Origin: Dehalococcoidia bacterium
GTDB taxonomy: Bacteria > Chloroflexota > Dehalococcoidia > Dehalococcoidales > RBG-16-60-22
Length of the DNA: 64,000 nt
NCBI GenBank assembly: GCA_030615035.1
Contig: JAUXAC010000003.1
Coordinates: forward strand, 32,279 to 96,278
Reading direction: 5' to 3'
This document shows, in pieces, positions 1-8,827 of this stretch; the stretch's first letter is position 1, and each line of letters opens with the position of its first letter. The position numbers were made by a program, and so were the translations under genes. The notes under the pieces were generated by a model. That model did no database searches. It had not been told where the DNA came from and was given only the letters and a program-made list of their open reading frames with translations.

Positions 1-656
1 TCCAATTCTAATTCTTCCCAACCCAAAACTGATTCCTCTATCAGCACCTGACCGATAAGACTGGCGGCAATACCTCGACTAGCAACAGCACGCAACTCCT
101 CCACGTTGTAGACCAATCCGCCACCGGTTCCACCCATGCAATAAGCGGGACGGACAACAACCGGATATCCGAGCGTAGCAGCGACCTTTTCGGCATCCTC
201 AACACTATAGACTGCTTCACTTCGTGGCATTTCTATACCTAAACGGTTCATTGTTTCCTTAAACGCGGTTCGGTCTTCACCACGCACGATAGCGTCAATC
301 TCAACGCCAATTACCTTGACACCATACTTGTCAAGGACACCGGAACGCGCTAGCTCGGCACTAAGGTTGAGACCAGTTTGCCCACCCAGGTTCGGCAGCA
401 AAGCATCGGGCCGCTCTTTTTCAATTATTTGAGTCATTGTCTCAAGATTGAGTGGTTCAATATAGGTAACATCTGCCATTCCAGGGTCGGTCATGATGGT
501 TGCTGGATTTGAATTCACAAGCACGATTTCATAGCCCAGTCCGCGGAGCGCTTTGCAAGCCTGTGTTCCAGAGTAGTCAAATTCGCAAGCCTGCCCTATC
601 ACAATTGGCCCAGAGCCGATAATCATTACCTTCCTGATATCATTTCTTCTTGGCAT
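1..656 (-). CDS. carB: Carbamoyl-phosphate synthase large subunit, N-terminal part (runs off window)
   Basis: The reverse strand reads from ATG at 656 without a stop to base 1, giving about 218 residues of a roughly 1,070-residue enzyme. The product makes carbamoyl phosphate from bicarbonate, ATP and glutamine-derived ammonia for pyrimidine and arginine synthesis. Diagnostic stretches are the N-terminal IIGSGPIVIGQACEFDYSG, then NSNPATIMTDP, LPNLGGQTGLN, and the ATP-grasp loop RPAYCMGGTGGG, where Cys stands in place of the usual Thr or Ser. An AGGAAG ribosome site lies about 10 bases before the ATG. It is divergent from pyruvate kinase, with 173 bp between the two starts. Family assignment is firm; the C-terminal two thirds cannot be seen. 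Confidence 0.96.
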   Translation of the reverse strand, partial: MPRRNDIRKVMIIGSGPIVIGQACEFDYSGTQACKALRGLGYEIVLVNSNPATIMTDPGMADVTYIEPLNLETMTQIIEKERPDALLPNLGGQTGLNLSAELARSGVLDKYGVKVIGVEIDAIVRGEDRTAFKETMNRLGIEMPRSEAVYSVEDAEKVAATLGYPVVVRPAYCMGGTGGGLVYNVEELRAVASRGIAASLIGQVLIEESVLGWEELEL

Positions 657-829
657 AATGGATGCTTCCTATACTATTACAACTCATGCAAATTATAGCA
701 CAGTGTGTTTACTGACCGAAGACCCGGCTAGTGTTAAAACGAGAAATATTTTCCGTGCAAGACGAGGCTGATTAAAAATGGATGAGGTTGCAATATTAGT
801 GCTAATTATCTAACATTGGAGTAATAGAC

Positions 830-2266
830 ATGCAGTACGCTAATTTATACAAAAGACGAACCAAGATAGTGTGCACAATGGGTCCGGCCAGCAAGTCGGC
901 TACCACCATTGAGCAGTTCATTAAAGCGGGTATGAATGTTGCTAGGATCAATTTATCTCATGGCAATCTTAGAGGGCATTCTCTATCTGTTAATACGGTA
1001 AGGAAGATATCGGCAAGACTCTCTAGGCCTGTTGCTATTCTTATAGATATTCCAGGACCTAAATATAGAACCGGAGTCATTCGTGAAGGGTCAGTTTTTC
1101 TCAAAAAGAGAGCGGAGCTAGTCCTTACTACGAGAGACATAAAAGGTGATGATAAAGTAATACCAGTGAATATAGCTACTTTTAATCAAGATGTACAGGT
1201 AGGTAGCAAATTACTCGTTGATGACGGTGCAATACAGCTCAAAGTATTAAACGTAAGTGAAACTGAAGTGAGGTGCAAAATAGTTGTCGGCGGGTTACTT
1301 TTACAAGGTCGAGGGATAGTGATACCTGGAGTGCGCACTTCAGCGCCCTTTGTTACCGAGGTTCTTAAGAATTATATCAACTTTGCCATTGACCAAAAGC
1401 CAGATTACCTCGCTCTTTCATTCGTTAATAGTCCAGATGATATAGAACAGGCAAGAGTAATCTTACAGCAGAGAAATGCCGAGATTCCTATCATCGTTAA
1501 AATAGAACAGAAAAGGGCCGTTTCCAATTTTGACAAGTTATTACAAGTTAGTGATGGCATTATGGTTGCCAGGGGAGATTTGGGTGTCGATATCCCATTG
1601 AGAGAAGTACCAATGGTACAGAAGGAAATCATCAAGAAATGTAATCGCGCTGGTAAGCCCGTAATTACAGCGACACAAATGTTGGAATCAATGGTAACTT
1701 CGGCTCGTCCAACTCGGGCAGAGGTCACCGATGTAGCCAATGCTATCTTCGATGGCACAGATGCCATAATGCTTTCTGCTGAGACTTCTATCGGCAAATA
1801 CCCGGTTCAATCAATAAAAATGATGGACCAGATTGCTAAAGAGGCGGAAGGGCACCTGCCTTATGAAAATATATTGATTGAGAGAAGCGCGTGGATTAAG
1901 CCTCAAACGGATGAACTAATTGCTTATAACGCCTGTTATAATTCCAACAAGCTAAGAGCAGTTGCTATCGTAGCATTTACTGAATCTGGCAGCACAGCCC
2001 GACGCGTGTCAAAATATCGCCCCCAGGCACCAATTATTGCAATAACTGGTAATAAGACAGTGTGCGGAAAGTTACAACTTTTTTGGGGTGTTCAAGCTTG
2101 TCCAATTGGGGCATCATCTTCAGTAAACGAACTCTTTAGCACAGCGGCCAAGCTGACCAAAGATTTAGGATTGGCAAAAACAGGCGATCTCATTGTAATA
2201 ACTGGAGGAATACCACTTGGTGTGACCGGTACTACTAATCTACTTAAGGTGGAACGGGTATATTAG
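830..2266 (+). CDS. pyk: Pyruvate kinase
   Basis: Converts phosphoenolpyruvate and ADP to pyruvate and ATP in lower glycolysis. The 478 residues match the usual length. The N-terminus has the family start (RRTKIVCTMGPAS) and the RINLSHG motif. The catalytic lysine segment is PIIVKIEQ, the metal/substrate loop is MVARGDLGVDIP, and the active-site helix is KPVITATQMLESM. The last 120 residues form the allosteric C domain (AFTESGSTARRVSKYRP). A GGAG ribosome site precedes the ATG. It stands alone, divergent from carB and followed by a stretch with a possible decayed gene on the other strand. Confidence 0.96.
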   Translation: MQYANLYKRRTKIVCTMGPASKSATTIEQFIKAGMNVARINLSHGNLRGHSLSVNTVRKISARLSRPVAILIDIPGPKYRTGVIREGSVFLKKRAELVLTTRDIKGDDKVIPVNIATFNQDVQVGSKLLVDDGAIQLKVLNVSETEVRCKIVVGGLLLQGRGIVIPGVRTSAPFVTEVLKNYINFAIDQKPDYLALSFVNSPDDIEQARVILQQRNAEIPIIVKIEQKRAVSNFDKLLQVSDGIMVARGDLGVDIPLREVPMVQKEIIKKCNRAGKPVITATQMLESMVTSARPTRAEVTDVANAIFDGTDAIMLSAETSIGKYPVQSIKMMDQIAKEAEGHLPYENILIERSAWIKPQTDELIAYNACYNSNKLRAVAIVAFTESGSTARRVSKYRPQAPIIAITGNKTVCGKLQLFWGVQACPIGASSSVNELFSTAAKLTKDLGLAKTGDLIVITGGIPLGVTGTTNLLKVERVY

Positions 2267-2554
2267 CGGCTACACCTGGTAGCGAAGTGTAAAGTGTGCT
2301 GGTGCTCTGGTGGCATTGCTTCAATTGACTTGATGTATGCTTCAATCATGTCGCTGTAGTCTTGGCCATCAACTGGGATTCCATGTCAGGGAGAGACTAC
2401 TTTTTGGCAAATCAGAACACCCCTCTTCTTCTAAGCCGTAGCCGCATCCGGAGGTGTAGAGGCATCCCCACATATTATTGTTCGGTATCTGACCATACAT
2501 TGGTAAAATGCCAGCTGTCCATTTCTTGACAACATATATGACAGGTGGTAACAT
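2263..2554 (-). pseudogene. Possible frameshifted small gene of unknown family
   Basis: The 415-bp gap between pyruvate kinase and the next gene has two reverse-strand reading frames that join end to end. The first (2554 to 2369) contains NNNMWGCLYTSGCGYGLEEE. The second (about 2385 to 2263) contains GQDYSDMIEAYIKSIEAMPP and ends in a stop overlapping the pyk stop. Both have protein-like composition, and one frame change near 2385 would fuse them. I do not recognise the family, and no good ribosome site was seen before 2554. It may be chance; the rest of the gap holds nothing I can name. Confidence 0.25.
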
Positions 2555-2681
2555 TTCAGTGGAGCGCCGGTAGCAATACGTCCTTGACAGCCGATAAACA
2601 TAGATGAGCTGATAGCACTACTTGAACGGATTGAGGTGCTGAACTGAAAGATAGAGACAAAGTAAAAGAAAGGATTATACC

Positions 2682-3686
2682 ATGTTGAAGAAGGCGTTCA
2701 AATACATTGCGCTAGGAATAGTTATCATCATCGTCGCGCTCACGTTAACAGCTTGCGGCAGTGCGAGCAATGAGGACAAACGCCACTTCACTATTGGTCT
2801 GGTGACCAACAATCCGAATGGTCTCAAAAATATTCAAGGCTTTAGGGATGCGATGGCAGAACTCGGCTATATTGAGGGAGAGAATGTCAACTATATATTC
2901 GAAGGATCCCCGATTCTGGGTGATGAGCTTGATGCCTTTCTTAAACGCCTGGTAGAGGCAGAAGTTGACCTGATTTTCACGGCCGGCACACCAACAGGCG
3001 TTGCTGCCCACCGAATCACTGCGGGAACAAACATACCAGTAGTCTTTGGGGTTATAGCCGACCCAATAGCAGCGGGTGTTATGGAAGATCTGACAAGGCC
3101 GGGCGGCAGCATGACCGGCGTGAAACTCAGTCAGAATCAGGCCCGGCGCCTTGAATTGCTGCTAGAAATAGCACCGGATATCAAACGTGTCTTTGTTCCT
3201 TATAACCCCGAGGATGCAGCCCCAACTAGTGCCGTAGCACAGGTTAAAGAGTTTGCCCCTCTCATCGGTATTGAAATTGTGGAGGGCAAGGCTCGTAATG
3301 ATAGTGAAGTAACTGAATTACTTAACAACATCCCCAAGGACATAGATGCTATCTTTATGCTCCCTGATAGTACGGTCAATGCACGCCTGGCTGATCTTAT
3401 AGCAGTTGCTATTGAGCATAAGCTTCCCGTCTCCGGCCCGAGCATAGTCCAGGTTGAGGGGGGTGCACTGACCGCTTATGGCATTATCCATCATAAAGCG
3501 GGGGCGCACGCGGCACACATTGCTGCTCAGGTTCTGAAGGGCGCTGACCCTGGTGACTTGCCTGTTGAGACAGCAGAATTCTACTTAGGCATTAACCTCC
3601 AAACCGCTGATGCCATTGGACTTGAAATTCCATATGAGGTATTGCAACGAGCCGAAATCATTATTCGCGCTGATAAGCAGGAATAG
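2682..3686 (+). CDS. ABC-transporter substrate-binding lipoprotein (ABC_sub_bind / TrpX-like)
   Basis: 334 residues. A lipoprotein signal (hydrophobic stretch ending LTLTACGS, Cys near residue 25) places it on the outer face of the membrane. The body matches the family of periplasmic binding proteins that includes TrpX: FTIGLVTNNPNGLKNIQGF, DLIFTAGTPTGVAAH, PVVFGVIADPIAAGV, and RPGGSMTGVK. No permease or ATPase gene follows. Instead a histidine kinase starts 15 bp downstream, so this protein may act as the ligand-sensing partner of that kinase; this is an inference from gene order. The ligand cannot be read from the sequence. Confidence 0.85.
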   Translation: MLKKAFKYIALGIVIIIVALTLTACGSASNEDKRHFTIGLVTNNPNGLKNIQGFRDAMAELGYIEGENVNYIFEGSPILGDELDAFLKRLVEAEVDLIFTAGTPTGVAAHRITAGTNIPVVFGVIADPIAAGVMEDLTRPGGSMTGVKLSQNQARRLELLLEIAPDIKRVFVPYNPEDAAPTSAVAQVKEFAPLIGIEIVEGKARNDSEVTELLNNIPKDIDAIFMLPDSTVNARLADLIAVAIEHKLPVSGPSIVQVEGGALTAYGIIHHKAGAHAAHIAAQVLKGADPGDLPVETAEFYLGINLQTADAIGLEIPYEVLQRAEIIIRADKQE

Positions 3687-3701
3687 CAAAGGAAGACTTG
3701 T

Positions 3702-6005
3702 ATGTTCCACAGCTTGCGCTTTCGATTTGCGCTGATTTGTATTGGTTTAGCCGTCGCCCCGTTAATTCTCGCGGGTGCTTTCATCGGAATACGCAGTTTT
3801 ACCATCCTTGAACGACAGAGCCTGGTATTGCAGCATAAGGTTGCAGCAAACGTGGGAAGCGAAATCAGGGCCACTATTGAGGAATGGGAGAATGAACTTG
3901 TTCTTCTCGATGAAGTGCACAGATTAGGAGTACTCGAACCCAAGGAGCAACGAGCAATACTGAGCAACACGCTACTGCATAGCCGCGCCTTCCAAGAGCT
4001 GGTGCTGCTTAACTCTGAAGGACAAGAACAAATTCGACTGTCACGCACCAGTGTCATTCTAGACAGTGACCTCGAGAGCCGGGCTGGAAATAAGGAATTC
4101 CTGTTCCCTGCTACAAGTGGCGAGACCTATCTCAGCCCAGTTCGCTTCGACGAGACTATTCGGGAACCGCTGGTCACAATTTCCGTTCCATTATTTGACC
4201 AGCGTAGCGGAGAGATCGCATCCGTATTGGCAGCAGACTTGAGATTTGCGACTATCTGGGACCTGCTTGCCGGCATTGAATTATGGAGTGAAGGAGATGT
4301 CTATGTTACTGATCAGGCGGGGCAGGTGGTAGCACACAGAAACCCAAGCACCGTTTTATCTCATACTACGATAGACCTACCAGAGGCTGATGGTCGTGCC
4401 GTGGGATTATCTGGAACGGATGTCATCATCGCAAGAGATATCCTTCAATTTGGCAATCAAGCGTTTGTAGTTATCGCTGAGCAACCCGTTTCTAATGCAC
4501 TCCAACTAGCTACCGATAGCCTTCGTATTACGGTAGCTACCATAGCTGCTGCACTTGCATTTGCTATTATCCTCGTTGTGTTTACAACTCGTCACATTGT
4601 CAGACCGATTGAGGCACTGGCAACATCTGCGCGGACCATTAGCAGCGGTGACTTTTCCCAACGAGTGGAAGTATCCAGCCGGGATGAGGTAGGCCAGCTT
4701 GCTCGTTCTTTCAACAAAATGGCCGAGGATTTAGCAAAGAGTACTACATCAATAGAAAATCTTAATAAGGAAATCACCGAGCGCAGGCGGACAGAGGAGC
4801 AATTGCGGGAGAGTGAAGAACGATATCGCGATTTATTCGAGAACGCCCACGATATGATCCAAAGCGTTGCGCCCGATGGTCGTTTTGTCTTCGTGAATCG
4901 GTCTTGGCTGGAAGCACTGGGGTATACTGAGGCAGAGCTTCTGCATATGAGCTTATTCGATATCATTCATCCAGAATCGCTACCACATTGCCAGGAAATG
5001 TTTGCCAAGGTTATGGCTGGGGAACCTGTAAAAAAGGTTGAAGCCACCTTCGTTGCTAAAGATGGTAGAGCGATTCAAGTGGAGGGAAATGCGTCCTTGC
5101 GTCGTATCGGTGGCAAAGTGGTTGCAACTCAAGGCATATTCCGTGATGTCACCCAGCGCAAGCGGGCGGAGGAAGAAATCAAGCAGCTCTATGAACAGGT
5201 TAAGACATTCAACATTGAACTGGAGGATAAGATTAAGGAAAGGACTAAAGAACTCAAGATGGCTGTCAAGGATGCTGAAGCTGCAAATCAAGCAAAATCC
5301 GAATTCCTATCCGGCATATCCCATGAACTGCGAACACCACTCACCGCCATTATTGGTTTTTCCCAAGTATTGACGGAACAATACTTCGGCAAACTGAATA
5401 AGAAACAGGCAGAGTATGTAAAGGACATCCTCGATAGCGGAGAGCATCTCCTTTCCCTCATTAATGATGTTCTAGACCTGGCCAAGGTTGAGGCGGGCAA
5501 AGTCGAGCTAGAACTATCTAGGGTCAATATGAAAGAGCTACTGGAAAGCAGCTTAATCATGATTAAGGAGAAGGCATCAAAGCACTCTCTCAGTCTTGAG
5601 ACCCATATCTCATCGGCACTGGATGACCTGTTAATCATTGCGGACCAGCGGAAGCTCAAACAGGTAATGTTCAATCTTCTCTCTAATGCCGTGAAGTTCA
5701 CCCCTGACCATGGGAGGATTACTGTGGGGGCCAGACGAGAGGGGGCAGAGCTCATCGTCAGCGTTGCCGATACTGGTATCGGCATTGCCCCCGAGGACCA
5801 GAGAAAGATCTTCGATGAGTTTTATCAAGTTCGCAGTGGAACAAGGGATAAGACCCCTGGTACCGGATTGGGATTACATCTGAGCAAACGCTTTGTCGAG
5901 ATGCATGGAGGCAGAATCTGGGTGGAAAGTGAGGGCATAGACAAGGGAAGCCTCTTTGCCTTTTTCCTGCCCATTCAAGGAGCCAATCAGGAAGCGGAAC
6001 TATGA
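3702..6005 (+). CDS. Membrane sensor histidine kinase (Cache-HAMP-PAS-HisKA-HATPase)
   Basis: 767 residues. Order: transmembrane helix at about 7-29, extracellular Cache-type sensor of about 240 residues, second helix at about 275-298, HAMP at about 299-350, short coiled coil, PAS at about 365-485, coiled coil, dimerisation/phosphotransfer domain with His541 in SHELRTPLTAIIGF, then an ATPase domain with N box (FNLLSNAVKF), DTGIGI and GTGLGLHLSK. It should autophosphorylate on His541 and hand phosphate to the two receiver proteins encoded next. It starts 15 bp after the binding-protein gene, suggesting cotranscription and possible sensing through that lipoprotein. Confidence 0.93.
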   Translation: MFHSLRFRFALICIGLAVAPLILAGAFIGIRSFTILERQSLVLQHKVAANVGSEIRATIEEWENELVLLDEVHRLGVLEPKEQRAILSNTLLHSRAFQELVLLNSEGQEQIRLSRTSVILDSDLESRAGNKEFLFPATSGETYLSPVRFDETIREPLVTISVPLFDQRSGEIASVLAADLRFATIWDLLAGIELWSEGDVYVTDQAGQVVAHRNPSTVLSHTTIDLPEADGRAVGLSGTDVIIARDILQFGNQAFVVIAEQPVSNALQLATDSLRITVATIAAALAFAIILVVFTTRHIVRPIEALATSARTISSGDFSQRVEVSSRDEVGQLARSFNKMAEDLAKSTTSIENLNKEITERRRTEEQLRESEERYRDLFENAHDMIQSVAPDGRFVFVNRSWLEALGYTEAELLHMSLFDIIHPESLPHCQEMFAKVMAGEPVKKVEATFVAKDGRAIQVEGNASLRRIGGKVVATQGIFRDVTQRKRAEEEIKQLYEQVKTFNIELEDKIKERTKELKMAVKDAEAANQAKSEFLSGISHELRTPLTAIIGFSQVLTEQYFGKLNKKQAEYVKDILDSGEHLLSLINDVLDLAKVEAGKVELELSRVNMKELLESSLIMIKEKASKHSLSLETHISSALDDLLIIADQRKLKQVMFNLLSNAVKFTPDHGRITVGARREGAELIVSVADTGIGIAPEDQRKIFDEFYQVRSGTRDKTPGTGLGLHLSKRFVEMHGGRIWVESEGIDKGSLFAFFLPIQGANQEAEL

Positions 6006-6101
6006 ACGTGAGAGTAGAGAATGTCTAGGGGCAAAGGATAGCTGGAGACTTGTAAGGGAAGTATGAATTGAAAGCCGGGCATTACTAGGGGTGGAGACGC
6101 T

Positions 6102-6470
6102 ATGGATAAACTTATATTGATCGTCGAGGATGATCCCAAGAACCTCAGTCTGTTTCGAGACTTGCTCCAGAAATTTGGGTATGCGACCATAGAGGCAACA
6201 AATGGGAGGGAGGGGGTTGAGCTGGCCAAGGCCAGCAACCCCGCTCTCATCTTGATGGATATTCAACTGCCGGTCATGGATGGCCTTGAAGCCACGAAGA
6301 TTCTCAAGTCAGATGCCCGGACCAAGAACATCCCTATTTTGGCTCTGACCTCATATGCGATGAAAGGAGACAGAGAAAGAATACTGCAAGCGGGTTGTGG
6401 TGGTTATCTTGCCAAGCCTGTTGACATACAAGAGTTTCTTGCAACAGTGACGCGGTACTTGTCGACATAG
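6102..6470 (+). CDS. Single-domain response regulator (receiver only)
   Basis: 122 residues, the length of one CheY-like receiver, with no output domain. The acidic pocket is VEDD at residues 8-11, the phosphoacceptor is Asp53 in LMDIQLPVMDG, and the conserved Lys lies in LAKPVD near the C-terminus. It probably relays phosphate from the upstream kinase to another protein. The gap to the kinase is about 95 bp and the next receiver gene follows after 35 bp. The sequence resembles DivK/PleD-type receivers (LTSYAMKGD), but no specific pathway can be assigned. Confidence 0.92.
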   Translation: MDKLILIVEDDPKNLSLFRDLLQKFGYATIEATNGREGVELAKASNPALILMDIQLPVMDGLEATKILKSDARTKNIPILALTSYAMKGDRERILQAGCGGYLAKPVDIQEFLATVTRYLST

Positions 6471-6505
6471 GGGAAAAGACTGTTTTCGGAAAGAGGAGGT
6501 GAAGA

Positions 6506-6886
6506 TTGGTAGAAAAGAAAGCTCGTATTCTAGCTGTTGATGATGATGAAAAAGTTCTGCGTGTAATAGAGGCGATGCTTACCCCTCACGGGTATGAAGT
6601 GATCCCCGCCCACGATGGACAGGAGGCAATAACAGCAATGACTGGCACTAAACCGGATCTTGTGCTTATGGATATTTTCATGCCGAACATGGATGGCTAC
6701 ACCGCATTAGGCGCAATCAAAAACGATGTTGCGACCAGAGAAGTCCCTGTTATCATGGTTACTGCGGTAGGCCAAAACCTCAACAAGGAGCTTGCCGAGA
6801 CGTTGGGTGCCGCTGGTTACATAACCAAGCCATTTAAATCACTGGAGCTTCTAGATATCATTGGCCGCCTCTTGGCGACTTCATAG
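6506..6886 (+). CDS. Single-domain response regulator, TTG start
   Basis: 126 residues, receiver fold only. Acidic pocket VDDDE at residues 11-15, phosphoacceptor Asp56 in LMDIFMPNMDG, and conserved Lys in ITKPFKS. The start is TTG at 6506, supported by a GGAGGTGA ribosome site 5-6 bases upstream; there is no closer ATG in frame. It is the second output-less receiver behind the kinase at 3702, so the operon makes two phosphate acceptors and no DNA-binding regulator of its own. Confidence 0.9.
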   Translation: MVEKKARILAVDDDEKVLRVIEAMLTPHGYEVIPAHDGQEAITAMTGTKPDLVLMDIFMPNMDGYTALGAIKNDVATREVPVIMVTAVGQNLNKELAETLGAAGYITKPFKSLELLDIIGRLLATS

Positions 6887-7101
6887 TCTGTGTATCTAAT
6901 CACAAGGTACTATCAAATAAAACCCAAAAACACGATCCCACGTCGGTATCTCCTACTCGACAATAGCTTGAACTGTTTGATTAGGGAACAATTGTCCGTT
7001 TAGTGCAACCAGTTGGATATCACAGAAAAATTCCCCATCTTTTTCTGACTTCATTAGCTGGCAAATATTGACTTTCCAAAAATCATATGTTAGTATGAAT
7101 A

Positions 7102-7117
7102 ATGAGCATATGCTCAT
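7102..7117. promoter_or_regulatory. Perfect 16-bp palindrome before the DUF134 gene (likely operator)
   Basis: ATGAGCATATGCTCAT equals its own reverse complement and lies 22 bp before the DUF134 start codon. Partial symmetry extends beyond it (further matching pairs two, three and five bases out). This is the expected place for an autoregulatory site of the helix-turn-helix protein encoded next. Binding by that protein is inferred. Confidence 0.6.
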
Positions 7118-7138
7118 AATACAGAAAGGAAATACACT

Positions 7139-7612
7139 ATGCCCAGACCACCGAAATGCCGTCGAGTGGAGTTCTTGCCCAATGTAACCTACTTCAAGCC
7201 AGCTGGTATACCGTTGAGGGCTCTTGAAGAGGTGCGGCTGTCAGTAGAGGAGGCTGAGGCGATACGCCTTAAAGACCTAGAGAGCTTCGAGCAGGAGCAG
7301 GGTGCCGAAAGGATGAACATCTCTCGTCCGACCTTTCAAAGGGTGCTGGCATCAGCGCGGCAGAAAGTAGCTGATGCGTTACTCAATGGCAGGGCAATAA
7401 GGATTGAGGGGGGGAACTTCGAAATGGCGTTTCGCCGATTTAGGTGCCTTAATGGGCACGAATGGGAGGTGCCTTTTGAGGTAATGGTGAGTGCGACTCC
7501 CCAGCTTTGCCCTACCTGTAACACAACAAGCGTTACGCCGCTCCAGCTAATTGCAGTTGGCTCGGGTAGGGGAGGTACTGGCGGGCATCGTAGAAGAAGA
7601 CACAGGAGGTGA
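7139..7612 (+). CDS. DUF134 family helix-turn-helix regulator
   Basis: 157 residues. The start MPRPPKCRRV and the segment LSVEEAEAIRLKDLE are typical of DUF134 proteins, followed by a sigma-70 region-4-like helix-turn-helix (MNISRPTFQRVLASARQKVA). Unlike short members, it continues with a zinc-ribbon-like part (RCLNGHEWEVPF and CPTCN) and a basic His/Arg tail. In known genomes such genes sit beside NifX-type and MinD-type genes, as here. It probably controls the cluster 7139-12099 through the palindrome at 7102-7117. A GAAAGGA ribosome site precedes the ATG. Confidence 0.9.
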   Translation: MPRPPKCRRVEFLPNVTYFKPAGIPLRALEEVRLSVEEAEAIRLKDLESFEQEQGAERMNISRPTFQRVLASARQKVADALLNGRAIRIEGGNFEMAFRRFRCLNGHEWEVPFEVMVSATPQLCPTCNTTSVTPLQLIAVGSGRGGTGGHRRRRHRR

Positions 7613-7616
7613 TAAC

Positions 7617-7949
7617 ATGCGATACGGATTTGGCAGAGGATTTGGTTCTAGAGGAGGTATGGGCTTTGGCTTTCGAGGAAGCTCTCCTCCCTGGCCCTAT
7701 GTTGGTCTGGGTAGAGGTGGGTTGCCGAGGTGTGGCTACTTTCTCAGTGGAGCCGCTGGGGTACCTGCGGCATGGCCATATCCGCAGACCCCATATCCCT
7801 ACACAGGGATGCCGCCTGCTTATGGACCGGCACCTTTTGTCCCGCAAGTGAGCAAGGAACAGGAACTTGCCTTTCTAAAAGACCAGGCGGGGGCAATCAA
7901 GAGGCAGCTTGAACAAATCGAGGCCAGAATTCAGCAGCTGGGAAGTTAG
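7617..7949 (+). CDS. DUF5320-like Gly/Pro-rich protein with C-terminal coiled coil
   Basis: 110 residues from ATG at 7617, chosen because AGGAGGTG overlaps the end of the DUF134 gene just upstream; a longer frame from 7551 would overlap that gene. The first half is rich in Gly, Phe and Arg (GFGRGFGSRGG), the middle is Pro/Tyr-rich, and the last 35 residues form a heptad-like helix (LAFLKDQAGAIKRQLEQIE). This layout is seen in small DUF5320 proteins found near NifX-family genes. The role is unknown. The next gene ends in a closely similar tail, so the two may pair through their coiled coils (inference). Confidence 0.82.
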   Translation: MRYGFGRGFGSRGGMGFGFRGSSPPWPYVGLGRGGLPRCGYFLSGAAGVPAAWPYPQTPYPYTGMPPAYGPAPFVPQVSKEQELAFLKDQAGAIKRQLEQIEARIQQLGS

Positions 7950-7994
7950 ACTTAGGTGCCGCTTTAGGTAACTAATAATTATAAGGAGTAAATT

Positions 7995-8594
7995 ATGAAA
8001 ATCGCAATTTCAGCTACTGGCCCTACTCTAGATGCTGAGGTAGACCCTCGCTTTGGTCGATGTCAGTATTTTATCATTGTTGACCCCGAAACAATGCAGT
8101 TTGAGGCAGTGGAAAACACCGCAGCTCTGGCTTCAGGCGGAGCGGGAATCTCGACTGCCCAGATGATTGCCGGTAAAGGGGTACAGGCAGTGCTCACCGG
8201 CAACTGTGGCCCCAATGCCTATCAGGTGTTATCTGCCGCCGGAATTCAGGTAATAACCGGAGTTTCGGGGAAAGTAAAGGATGCTGTCCAGGGCTACAAA
8301 TCAGGCCAATTCCAGACTAGCTCTCAGCCAAATGTACCTGACCACTTTGGTATGGGCTCCGGTCCCGGCATGGGTGGAGGTATGGGCATGGGTATGGGGC
8401 GAGGCATGGGCAGAGGTATGGGCATGGGCGGAGGTATGGGTATGGGAGCCGGCATGATGCCACCAGTTGGCCCAACACCCCAGCCCCTGAGCCCAGAGCA
8501 AGAACTGGATGCACTCAAAACTCAGTCACAAATGCTGGCACAACAGCTATCTGAAATTCAGCGTCGCATTGAAGAACTGGGAAAGAAAGAATAG
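7995..8594 (+). CDS. NifX/NifB-type cofactor-binding protein with Met-Gly linker and coiled-coil tail
   Basis: 199 residues. Residues 1-105 are a dinitrogenase iron-molybdenum cofactor domain (MKIAISATGPTLDAEVDPRFGR, then TGNCGPNAYQVL). This fold binds metal-sulfur clusters in NifX, NafY and the orange protein. It is followed by about 45 residues almost wholly Gly, Met and Arg (repeats of GMGMGRGMG), then a helix (ELDALKTQSQMLAQQLSEIQ) like the end of the preceding protein. The Met-rich stretch could bind soft metals such as copper; that is a guess. AAGGAG precedes the ATG. Confidence 0.88.
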   Translation: MKIAISATGPTLDAEVDPRFGRCQYFIIVDPETMQFEAVENTAALASGGAGISTAQMIAGKGVQAVLTGNCGPNAYQVLSAAGIQVITGVSGKVKDAVQGYKSGQFQTSSQPNVPDHFGMGSGPGMGGGMGMGMGRGMGRGMGMGGGMGMGAGMMPPVGPTPQPLSPEQELDALKTQSQMLAQQLSEIQRRIEELGKKE

Positions 8595-8629
8595 CAAGGT
8601 AATTAAATAATTCATCAGGAGGTACTACT

Positions 8630-8827
8630 ATGCCCAGAGGAGATGGAACCGGTCCGCCCCGGGGACCTGCTGGAAGAGGTGGCAGGATGGGAGGTACGCG
8701 CCCAGGAGCCGGACCTGGTGGGTATTGCGTCTGTCCAAGTTGTGGGGAAAGAGTGCCCCACAAGCTGGGGACTCCGTGTTACACCGTTAGCTGTCCCAAA
8801 TGCGGAACCAGAATGGTAAGAGAATAG
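8630..8827 (+). CDS. Small zinc-ribbon protein
   Basis: 65 residues. The N-terminal half is Gly/Pro/Arg-rich (GTGPPRGPAGRGG); the C-terminal half has two Cys pairs, CPSC and CPKC, about 21 residues apart, as in a rubredoxin-like or zinc-ribbon knuckle. An AGGAGG ribosome site is well placed, and the stop codon directly abuts the ATG of the following MinD-type gene. Small proteins of this kind accompany NifX/MinD genes in many anaerobes; the exact role is unknown. Confidence 0.82.
   Translation: MPRGDGTGPPRGPAGRGGRMGGTRPGAGPGGYCVCPSCGERVPHKLGTPCYTVSCPKCGTRMVRE

Noticed and set aside
3581..4057. Reverse-strand frame of 158 codons over the kinase start
   Set aside because: Ser/Arg-rich shadow of the lipoprotein and kinase genes; no ribosome site.
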